A stretch of DNA of 64,000 nt, taken from contig SNVD02013763.1 in NCBI GenBank assembly GCA_013180625.2, positions 1-64,000 on the forward strand. Reading direction: 5' to 3'. How positions within the stretch are numbered: position 1 is the first letter of the stretch; each line of letters begins with the position of its first letter. Below the pieces are notes generated by a model that was not told where the DNA came from, searched no databases, and worked only from the letters and a program-made list of their open reading frames with translations. This stretch comes from Boswellia sacra (Eukaryota > Streptophyta > Magnoliopsida > Sapindales > Burseraceae). Position numbers and translations under genes: made by a program. Below, in pieces: positions 55,014 to 64,000 of this stretch.

Positions 55014-56814
55014 TGTTGACCCAGGTATGGCAACCCAAGAGGGGGGGTGAATTGGGTTTTTATTTATCAAAACGGATTTAGAAAACTTTTCTTGAAAGAT
55101 CAAAATTATATAACTATTTCCTTGAGAATGAAGGTGAAGAAGATGAAATTAGAATTTATCAAAGATGCAATCAAAAGAATAATAATGATGAACAATCACA
55201 AGTGCAAGTAAATGTAAAGAGGAAAGGGATAGAGAGAGTGCAAACTCAATTTACGTGGTTCGGCAAACCTTGCCTACGTCCACGGGCTCCTAGCTCCACG
55301 AGCTAAGCTTTCCACTAAGTTGTAGAAATCTTTACAACTTGCTTGATGAACAACCTCACCAAGACTTTTTCTTCAACCCTTGATAACACCACACCAAGAG
55401 TTCTTCTTGATGAACAACCTCACCAAGGCAACTTCCTTCAACCCTTGATAACACCACACCAAGAGTTCTTCTTGATGAACAACCTCACAAGGCAACTTTC
55501 CTCAACTCTTGATAACACCACACCAAGAGTTCTTCTTGATGAACAACCTCACCAAGGCAACTTCCTTCAACTCTTGATAACACCACACCAAGAGTTCTTC
55601 TTGATGAACAACCTCACCAAGGAAAGATCTCACTCTCACCACAAAACAAGAACAAAGATAATTTTTACAACAAAAGTATAACTCTCTTCAAAGAGTAGAT
55701 AAATAATATAAAAGCTCTCTAGACTTGATATTTCTCTTGGCTTTTTTGCTTGATAAAATGCTTCTCTTGCACTTGTTGAATGCATGGGAGAATGGCTCCT
55801 TTTATAGGCAAATGAGATGAACTTAATCAAGTGAAGACACCATCTCCAAATTTTCTGCCCACCATAAAAACCGTAATCTTGTCTGCCATTTTTGTCAATG
55901 TTCCGTTTGAAATTTGAAACTCTGTAAAACATAAAATATCTGCACATTTGAATAAGCTTTCCAACGCATCAAGAATCAAGTCATTTGGATATCTGTAGCT
56001 CAAGATATGGCCAAAACACCATTCGGTGCTCATGTGACTTGATTTTTCCTCCATGTGTCAGTCCACCGACTTGAATGATAATTCTGTCAGTCTTCCGTTT
56101 GAAATTTGAATTTCTTCAAAACATAAAAGATCTTTATATTTGAATAAGATTTCCAAAACATTAAGATTCAAAGAATTCGGATATCTCTATCTTAAGATAT
56201 GGCCCAAACACCATTGGGTGCTCATGTGAGTTGATTTTTCTTCTCTGTGTCAGTCCACCGAATTGCATGTCAATTATGTCGGCCTTTCATTTGAAATTTG
56301 AATTTCTTCAAAAAATATGAAATGTGCCCCATTAAGTCATCTTTCTAATTCCACAAGAATCAAGTCATTTTGAATTTTCTAGCTCAAGATATGTCCAAAG
56401 GAGTATTCGGTGCTCATGTCAGCTGCTTCCATTTGTCTTTCAACTTGCATGATGATTTGGACAACCTTGCACTTGAAATTTGAATTCATTAAAACATATG
56501 AAATGTTATAAATTGAGAATCTTTCCAAAGGCTCAAGAATCACGTCATTTGGATATTTGTAGAGATATATATGACCAATTAATTGAACATTGCTCATGTG
56601 TCACATTCCTTGAGTCAATCCTTGTTCTTAAGCTTTGGTGCCTTTAACATGTAGTCTTCTCCTTAGCTTCAACACTTCATTTAATAAGCCTCTTCTTGAT
56701 TTTAAAATTATTTCAATGATCTTACTCTTGCACATAAATAAACCTTTTAGTAAATCTCAATTAATCAATGTGTATTGTTATCATCAAAATTATCATGTAG
56801 CCTTAGGGCTAACA
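55014..56814 (-). repeat. 3' LTR of the Copia element
   Basis: About 1.8 kb with two internal tandem arrays: 64-65-bp units (GATGAACAACCTCACCAAGG) at 55345-55625, and four units of about 180-190 bp (TTTGAAATTTGAATTTCTTC core) at 55880-56620. The 112-codon plus-strand frame at 55343-55681 is the 65-bp array read through, not a gene. Confidence 0.9.
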
Positions 56815-57102
56815 ATCTCCCCCTTTTTTATGATGACAAACCATTGATTGCTTTCAAATAATATCTAAAATAAAGAATGAAAATAAAATCAAGAATAAAC
56901 AAAAAATTGGCACTTGTTATGAATATAAGCAATCCAACCATTATCATCAAAATTATCATGTAGCCTTAGGGCTAACAATCTCCCCCTTTTTGATGATGAC
57001 AAACCATTGATTGCTTTCAAATAATATCTAAAATAAAGAATGAAAATAAAATCAAGTATAAACAAAAAATTGGCACTTGTTATGAATATAAGCAATCCAA
57101 CC
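56777..57102 (-). repeat. 164-bp tandem duplication across LTR end and polypurine tract
   Basis: 56777-56940 and 56941-57102 are nearly identical. Each contains the LTR terminus (GCCTTAGGGCTAACA) and the adjacent purine tract, so the element has two candidate plus-strand priming sites. A third CTCCCCCTTTTG run is at about 57106. Confidence 0.8.
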
Positions 57103-57289
57103 ATTTCTCCCCCTTTTGTTATCATCAAAAAGATAAAATCAAATTAATTACTCCCCCTAAATATATTCTCCCCCTTAACATATGCTACCATTCAAAGATT
57201 ATCATATAAAAGCAAAATTAAGCATATCCAATATGTCTAATTCTTTTTTAATTATGCAAAATCTATCTTGACTAAGGGGTTTATTTGTT
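57103..57289 (-). other. Copia internal deletion region
   Basis: AT-rich sequence with further CTCCCCCT runs (57151, 57170) between the purine tract and the truncated integrase. Reverse transcriptase and RNase H are missing here. Confidence 0.6.
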
Positions 57290-57855
57290 GAAAAAAAAAT
57301 TTTTGTTTAAAAAAGTTCTCACTTGTTTTTCAAATTGACAAGCATCACAAATCTTGTTATTTTCAAATTTTATTTTTGTAAGACCATCAACAAATCATTT
57401 TTAGAAATTTTTGAAATTGTGTCCATGCTAGCATGACCTAACCTTCTATGCCATAACCAAGTATCATGATTAACAATGAAACAATTTTCTACATGATCAT
57501 TAACATCAATATCAATTGTATAAATATTACCACATCTATTACCAACAAATAATGTCTTATTGTTACTAACATCCTTAATCACACATCTATTAGGCTCAAA
57601 AGTAATAAAATATCCCTTATCACACAATTGACTAATACTAATCAAATCATGTTTTAAACCATGAACAAGCAAAACATCTTTAATAATAGGTGAAGAAGGG
57701 TTACCAATATCACCATGTCCGATTACCCTTCCTTTGGCATTATCACCGAAGGTCACATATCCTCCTTTCTTCATGATTAATCTTGAGAACTTGGAGGCAT
57801 CTCCGGTCATATGCCTTGAGCATCCACTATCTAAGTACCACTTGTGTTTGCCATT
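57290..57855 (-). pseudogene. Copia protease, GAG-pre-integrase and integrase start
   Basis: On the minus strand: protease active site DSG (57823-57831) in LDSGCSRHMTGDASKF, then GAG-pre-integrase with LISISQLCDKGYFITF, and the His residues of LWHRRLGHASMDTI (near 57430). A frame change leads to ICDACQFEKQVRTF (57300-57350), the second half of the integrase zinc-binding region. It stops there. Catalytic integrase residues are absent. Confidence 0.85.
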
Positions 57856-59567
57856 TTGTCTCTACAATCAACATTCAAGGAGTAACTTTTTGGTACCCAA
57901 AAGTTCTTGGGTCCTTGGGGGTTAGTTTTGGTACTTTTTGGAACCCATATTTGTTTCAAATTAGGATTTCTCTTAATATAGCAAGAATGCACTTTGTGTC
58001 CTTTTCTTCCACAATAAGTACATGAATGATTAGGATTATTCCTAGAAGATGCATGGCAAAATAATTTTTAAAATACTTTTGATTTTTATGAGTTTTATAA
58101 CCTAAACCTCTTTTATCAAAAACACACCTTTGGTTTTGTAACATAGAATTCAAATTTTTTGTGCTTTTTGTAAAACTATCAACAATATTTCTTAAGTCAT
58201 TATTTTCCTTTTTCAAAATAGCATTTTGTTTCTCCAATTTATCAAAATCCTTTTGTTTTAAAATGTCATTTTCAGTTTTTAATAAATGTATTTGACTTTC
58301 CAAACTTTCAAAATCTTTTTGCTTTAAAATTTCATTTTCATTTTCTAAAGCTTCATTTATTTCTACCAACTCTTCTAATTGAGATAACATGATTTTTGAC
58401 TTCTTTTTGAAAGCATTAATTTTTGAATTTTCTTATCAACTTGCACATGTAAATTTTGGAATGCTTCAAGTAATTCATCATATGAAAGTTTAGGATCATA
58501 GTTTAGAATACTTACCTCATCTTCACTTAAAGCCATGAAGAACATGTTTGCCACTTCGCAATCTCTTCTTCGGTGGAGCTTAGCTTCACTAGCATCCCAA
58601 TTGTGGCTTTCATGACTTTGGATTTCTTGTTTTGACTCTTGAAGTAAGGGACAATCCATCTTTACATGTCCCGGGTTTCTGCCACTCATAGACACAAATG
58701 ACTTGATCATTTTTCTTATCTGCTTTGAGCTTTTGCCTTTGTACTCCAACTTCTAGAATTCTTCTTGAATCCTTGGTTTCTTATAATCAACGTTTTAGAT
58801 TTCTTGTGGATGAATGCAAGATCTTCATCATTTCCTTCATTGTCAGAATCATCATCTTCTTTGTTGAAGATTTGAAAGCGATATTTTTCTTTTTCTTGAA
58901 ATCTTCTTCATTCTCTTTCAAGGTGATTTCATGAGTCATGAGAGAATCCATAAGTTTTTCTAATGGTAGTTTGGTGAGGTCTTTTGCTTCTTGAATTGCC
59001 GTCACCTTTGGCTCCCAAGATTTTGGTAGACACCTAAGAATCTTTCTCACTATTTCAACATTAGAATAAGATTTACCAAGAGATTTCAAACTATTAATAA
59101 TAATCCGTAAATCTAGTAAACATTTCAGAAATTGATTCATCCGATTTCATTTTAAAAAGCTCATAACTATGAACTAGCATACTAATTTGGATTCTTTAAC
59201 TTGACTAGTTCCTTCATGAGTTACTTCAAGTGTGTGCCATATTTCTTGTGCCGTAGAACAAGTAGATATTCTATAAACTCATTTCTATCTAGAGCACAAT
59301 ATAACACATTCATAGCTTTAGCATTCAAACTCAATTTCTTTTTGTCATCTTCACTAAACTCTTTAGGTTCTTTAAGCATGCATTCCCCATTTTCAATTTG
59401 GTAGGAACAAAAGGTCCTTCCAAAACAATAGACCACAAATCATAATCAAAAGATTTCAAGAAAATACTCATTCTAGTTTTCCAATAAGAGTAATCACTTC
59501 CATTAAAAAATGGAGGTCTAGAGATAGAAAATCCCTCAACATATGAAGTTGAATTAAAAGTTGCCAT
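57856..59567 (-). pseudogene. Copia gag pseudogene
   Basis: Starts at 59567 with MATFNSTSYVEGFSISRPPF, then NGSDYSYWKTRM, the usual gag opening of SIRE-type elements. Pieces at 59221-59436, 58787-59140 (KILRCLPKSWEPKVTAI) and 58375-58749 lie in changing frames. The first zinc knuckle near 58670-58700 is broken by a frameshift; a second CCHC knuckle (CTYCGRKGHKVHSC, 57981-58022) is intact, downstream of a coiled coil with repeated ILKQKDFE. Not translatable as one protein. Confidence 0.85.
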
Positions 59568-59610
59568 AGCTCAAAAATCGATTAAGATTTAAAAAAATTT
59601 GAGCAACCTT

Positions 59611-59622
59611 GCTCTGATACCA
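59611..59622 (-). promoter_or_regulatory. Primer-binding site of the Copia element (initiator tRNA-Met)
   Basis: TGGTATCAGAGC on the minus strand, two bases after the 5' LTR. This is the standard plant Copia primer site. Confidence 0.9.
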
Positions 59623-59624
59623 CT

Positions 59625-61414
59625 TGTTGACCCAGGTATGGCAACCCAAGAGGGGGGTGAATTGGGTTTTTATTTATAAAAACGGATTTAGAAAACTTTT
59701 CTGAAAGATCAAAATTATTCAAATCTTTCTTTAAGAACAAAGGTGAAGAAGATGAAAATAGAATGCAATCAAGAGAATAGCAATAAAGAACAATCACAAA
59801 TGCAAGTAAATGTAAAGAGTATAGGGATAGGAGGTGCAAATCAAATTTACGTGGTTCGGAAACCTTGTCTCACGTCCCAGGGCTCCTTAGCTACCACGAG
59901 CTAAGCTTTCAACGAAGTTGTAGAAATCTTTACAACTTGCTTGATGAACAACCTCACCAAGGCAACTTCCTTCAACCCTTGATAAACACCACACCAAGAG
60001 TTCTTCTTGATGAACAACCTCACTAAGGCAACTTTCCTCAACTCTTGATAACACCACACCAAGAGTTCTTCTTGATGAACAACCTCACCAAGGAAACTTT
60101 CTTCAACTCTTGATAACACCACACCAAGAGTTCTTATTGATGAACAATCTCACCAAGGCAACTTCCTTCAACTCTTGATAACACACAACAAGAGTTCTCT
60201 CAAGGATAACTATTATCCTTTACAAGAATATCTCACTCTCACCACAATACAAGAACAAGGATAATTTTTAAAACAAAAGTATAACTCTCTTCAAAGAGTA
60301 GATAAAGAATATAAAAGCTCTCTAGACTTGATATTTCTCTTGTTTTTTGCTTGATAGATGCTTCTCTTGCTCTGTTGAATGCATGGGAGAATGGCTCCTT
60401 TATAGGCAAATGAGATGAACTTAATCAAGTGAAGACACCAACTCCAAATTTTCTGCCCACCATAAAAACCGTAATCTTGTCTGCCATTTTTGTCAATGTT
60501 CTATTTGAAATTTGAAAATCTACAAACATAAAAGATCTGTAGATTTGAATAAGCTTTCCAACGCATCAAGAACCAAGTCATTTGGATATCTGTAGCTCAA
60601 GATATGGCCAAAAAACCATTCGGTGCTCATGTGACTTGATTTTTCTTCCATGTGTCTGTCCACTGACTTGAATGATAATTCTGTCAGCCTTCCATTTGAA
60701 ATTTGAATTTCTTCAAAACATAAAAGATCTTCATATTTGAATAAGCTTTCCAAAACATTAAGATTCAAAGAATTTAGATATCTCTATCTTAAGATATGGC
60801 CAAAACACCATTCGGTGCTCATGTGAGTTGATTTTTCTTCTCTGTGTCAGTCTACCGAATTGCATGTCAATTATGTCGGCCTTCCATTTGAAATTTGAAT
60901 TTCTTCAAAACATATGAAATGTGCCCCATTAAGTCATATTTCTAATGCCACAAGAATCAAGTCATTTTGATTTTTCTAGCTCAAGATATGTCCAAAAGAG
61001 TATTCGGTGCTCATGTCAGCTGCTTCCATTTGTCTTTCAACTTGCATGATGATTTGGACAACCTTGCACTTGAAATTTGAATTTCATTAAAACATATGAA
61101 ATGTTACAAATTGAGTAAGCTTTCCAAAGGCTCAAGAATCACATCATTTGGACATTTGTAGAGAAATATATGACTAATTGATTGAACATTGCTCATGTGT
61201 CACATTCCTTGAATCAAACCTTGTTCTTAAACTTTGGTGCCTTTAACATGTAGTCTTCTCCTTAGCTTCAACACTTCATTTTAATAAGCCTCTTCTTGAT
61301 TTTAAAATTATTTCAATGATATTACTCTTGCACATAAATAAACATGTTAGTAAATCACAATTAATCAATGTGTATTGTTATCATCAAAATTATCATGTGG
61401 CCTTAGGGCTAACA
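59625..61414 (-). repeat. 5' LTR of the Copia element
   Basis: About 1.79 kb, homologous to 55014-56814 throughout, with the same 65-bp (59941-60195) and ~185-bp (60470-61190) internal arrays. Many small differences from the 3' LTR indicate some age. Confidence 0.9.
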
Positions 61415-61419
61415 ACCTC

Positions 61420-61580
61420 GTGGTCTTTCAAAAGACCCTCCAACGTCGACTTCCACACTGGATTAGTCTCGTTTTAAGTCAAGGTAGATTGAATGGCCTG
61501 CCATTAGAAAGAAGAAGTTTAGATGAACACGTAGGAATAAATCGAGAGCGAATCGGACGAGTGGGCTTATAGAAGCACTT
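61420..61580 (-). pseudogene. T6 antisense ORF, N-terminal remainder
   Basis: It continues the PMD frame of 51760-55008 after the Copia element. It matches T3 at 34275-34400 (GGTCTTT(C/T)AAAAGACC, GGCCTGCCATTAGAAAG). Confidence 0.6.
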
Positions 61581-61677
61581 AACCACCGGCCAACAGTCAG
61601 ACAACCACACGACTATTGATGAACCGTTGGGCAGCTATCAGACAGTTTGTATGCCATCTCTTTAATAAGGGACAAAA

Positions 61678-61860
61678 CGGTAAAGAAGAGAAAAGAAAAA
61701 AAGAAAAAAAAGAGAAAGAAAAAGAAAAAGAGAAAAAAAAGAAAAAGAGAGAGAGAGAGAAGAAACAAATAAAGAGAAGGAAATAGAAAAGAGGAGAGAG
61801 AAAAGCGAAAAGAGAAAAGAAGAAAGAGAGAGAAGAAAGAGAAGGAAAAAGAAGGATTCC
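61678..61860 (+). repeat. Purine tract of T6
   Basis: A/G-only run homologous in position to those of T3 and T5. A 102-codon minus frame through it is an artefact. Confidence 0.8.
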
Positions 61861-61936
61861 TCATCAATCCCAAGACACTAAAAGAATTTCCAAACAAAAC
61901 TGGTGACAAGCACTCGGTCATGGCAATAGTTTAGAA

Positions 61937-62896
61937 TGCAAAGGTAAGTCCGCAATCCCTCTTTTATTAGAATCATGTTCAGGAGTTTACTTTCTTCGCG
62001 AATGCTTAGAAACATGCCTAAGAGTACATGCTTAGATCATGCTTAAGAGCATATTATTAGAATCATGTTAGGAGAATTTATATTCGCTTTGATGAATGCT
62101 AGGAAATAACATAGAATAGGTGTGAATTATCGTTTTACCCTTGAATGACTTGTTTGATGATGATTGCTTGAATTAGGTTAGAATATGCCATGAATACCAC
62201 GTTTAGGCTAGAATATGCCATGAATGCCATGTTAGGCTAGAAATGCCATGATAATTGATGTGAATTATACTAGAATAAGCAATAGGTAGAATTGTCATTA
62301 TAGAATTTATCAAAATCTAGGTTAGAATGCCATGATATTAGATTATGGCTTTATGTAATTTATAATTTGTTTGTTTTTGTATGAATGTATTTACATTAAG
62401 AAGTGTAATTGTATGATGCCATGAAGTGATGGTGGACTCATATTGATGGTGAGAGACCATTACTTAGAATGAATGTTCAAACATATGAATGTATGGAATA
62501 TTTCATTATTTTTAAAGAACAAATGTTGTAATCCTCTCCCCTTCCTTCATGTATGACAGAAATGTAATCTATTCTCGTCTCTCTTTCTTTGTATGAATAT
62601 ACAATCATTTTTGATTGAATAATCATCTCGCATGTTTAAAGAAGATAAAAAAGGAAATGTGTGCATAAAACGAACAATCTAAATGAACTAAGTAACAACA
62701 CAAGTTATTTCTATTTGTTATTTCCCAAGTGGAGGTTGGATTTACATCTGGGCGAAAGACTCCTTTGAATAATTGGGTGGTGACTCCTTTCTCCATATTT
62801 GCCTGTGGCTCATTTGTGTTCCTTTAAGTCTCAAACGAGGCTTTGACATAGTATCATGGTTGCAAACATTCTAGCAAGATGAAAGCCCCATTCACA
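61937..62896 (+). repeat. LTR L6, 5'-truncated (T6)
   Basis: Homology to L4 begins abruptly at the AAGGTAAGTCCGCAATCCC region and runs to TTCACA. The first half of the LTR, with its promoter, and the minisatellite and purine tract before it are deleted. Confidence 0.75.
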
Positions 62897-64000
62897 ACTA
62901 GGTAGTGCCCATCCACCTCTCAATAAGAGTGGAAAGGACGTGGCGATAAGTGTGTATTCTCTTTGTCGAAAGATAGGCAAAGAATATGGCATACCTGCAT
63001 CGATCTATACTCCTCTTTACATTAGCATTTTGGATTTGGTTATACTATACGCGTGCCTCAGCAAGAGAGCTTCTACATTTGTGTATGCAGTCAGCCTATA
63101 AGAAAAGAAACATGGTGTGAAAGATAAGTAAGGATGTTATAAAGGACAAAGGAAGAAAAACTAAAAAGAGCAACACAAATGGCAAAGAATAGGAGTGCAC
63201 CCTCAAGAAATAGGCAAATGCCCTACACTTCAAGTGTACACCCATTAGAGTAAGCACACACCTAGTCATGCTATAGGCCATACCAATTGGTGTCCAAAAG
63301 TAGAAAACAAGCAGAGTAGGTGCCACGCCCATTTGAGTAGGTGCCACGCCCATTTGAGTAGGTGCATGCCTACACCAGTCATCCCCTACCTCTAAATAGA
63401 AGAGGCGCACACCTCTTCATCTAACTACGTAGAAATCAAAAAATGCAAAAAAATCCATAGAAAATCAACCAAAACTAATCAAAATAAAGGGAAGGAAAAG
63501 GATACTTGTCAATGCAGTGATATGCTTGTCTCAATTTGCTAAAATTAGGGGCTCTTGATTTATGGGAAGTTTTCTCAATGTAGCCTACCATTATGGCTTC
63601 ATTGACAGTAAGTGAATGATGACAGGATGATTCTCTAAAGCTTAAGGATTTGTTAATTGTTGTTAGGGTCCATAGCATGAAGAAGAGGAGTCAAATGATT
63701 TTTGAGTTTTTTGGGTTGAGAGGAAAACAAAAATGTTTAGGGTATATAGAAAGTTTGTGCAAATAAGAAGAAGAGGGAAACACAAGATTTGAATATCTTG
63801 CAAAATATATGCACGTCTATATAAGGAGAAGGCACACACCTATACAAAGAGAAGGTGCATGCCTACTCTACCCAGGTATGAAGATTTTTTCTTACCCCTC
63901 TTAAAGTTTAACAAAATATTGTTTTGATTCCCTTTGTAGAAAGACCTCAACAGAATCCAAAATGAAACCAAAGTCCTTCCAGATTTCAAAAATCACATTG
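62897..64000 (-). pseudogene. T7 antisense ORF fragment and GGTGCAC-type repeats
   Basis: After L6 a short PMD-like stretch (GTGCCCATCCACCTCTC, related to 33943-33990) continues to about 63100, then AT-rich DNA. A 19-bp direct repeat, GAGTAGGTGCCACGCCCAT, occurs at about 63317 and 63336, with related GGTGCA(C/T)GCCTAC phrases at 63362 and 63850. No intact frame is supported. The element runs off the window. Confidence 0.4.

Larger units (their letters stand above)
55014..61414 (-). mobile_element. SIRE-like Ty1/copia retrotransposon, internally deleted
   Basis: Minus-strand element of 6.4 kb with LTRs 59625-61414 (5') and 55014-56814 (3'), each TGTTAGCCC to GGTCAACA on the minus strand. The target duplication ACCTC is perfect (55009-55013 and 61415-61419). 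The primer-binding site TGGTATCAGAGC and an AAAAAAGGGGGAGA purine tract are present. Internal coding runs gag, protease, GAG-pre-integrase and the start of integrase only; reverse transcriptase and RNase H are deleted. Long LTRs and two zinc-knuckle regions suggest the SIRE/Maximus lineage. The empty site in T3 (about 34270: GGGCACCTCTTGG) confirms the insertion point. Confidence 0.93.

Noticed and set aside
55345..55640. CRISPR-like spaced repeats
   Set aside because: The units are contiguous tandem repeats without unique spacers, in a plant retrotransposon LTR.
55343..55681. 112-codon ORF with repeated NNLT units
   Set aside because: Read-through of a 64-65-bp tandem array inside a Copia LTR; the other LTR breaks the frame.

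Overview
The window looks like gene-poor, repeat-dense nuclear DNA of a flowering plant, most likely a eudicot. It is AT-rich and made almost entirely of nested transposable elements. I see no intact single-copy host gene. The plant assignment rests on an Athila-type and several Tat-type Ty3/gypsy elements, a SIRE-like Copia element, plant mobile domain (PMD) reading frames, and fragments of recognisably plant genes (TOPLESS, HUB2, EREX, LOG). The species cannot be told.

Layout. The backdrop is a series of decayed Tat-like gypsy elements, called T1 to T7 here. T1 and T2 lie on the minus strand (1-18834). T3 to T7 are on the plus strand (18835-64000) and are mostly 3' portions: antisense PMD frame, purine tract, GC-richer minisatellites, then a 1.9-2.0 kb LTR. 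Three younger elements have inserted into them. (i) An Athila-like element (1735-10937) splits the T1 protease. (ii) A CACTA DNA transposon (21147-33493) sits in the T3 antisense frame. (iii) A SIRE-like Copia element (55014-61414), with a perfect 5-bp target duplication, sits in the T6 antisense frame.

Most interesting content. The Athila-like element has lost reverse transcriptase, integrase and envelope-like genes. It carries two uninterrupted reading frames instead. The first (5730-6311) has a basic cluster followed by a cysteine-bearing stretch that resembles the nucleic-acid-binding proteins of carlaviruses and relatives. The second (6903-7553) is an intronless LONELY GUY (LOG) cytokinin-activating enzyme. 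Three 67-bp repeats with hairpins lie between them. The CACTA element has lost its transposase and carries exon-intron fragments of eight recognisable host genes plus one tentative one, all on the same strand: EREX, phosphofructokinase, a DHHC acyltransferase, an AP180-like clathrin adaptor, SMC2, HUB2, DPH6 and TOPLESS. LOG lacks introns, which suggests RNA-mediated capture. The CACTA fragments keep introns, which suggests DNA-level capture.

A third signal is a roughly 30-nt hairpin repeated in the 3' regions of T3, T5 and T6. Its outer arms are CTAAG/CTTAG, its apex is often GAAA, and its inner stem shows compensating changes.
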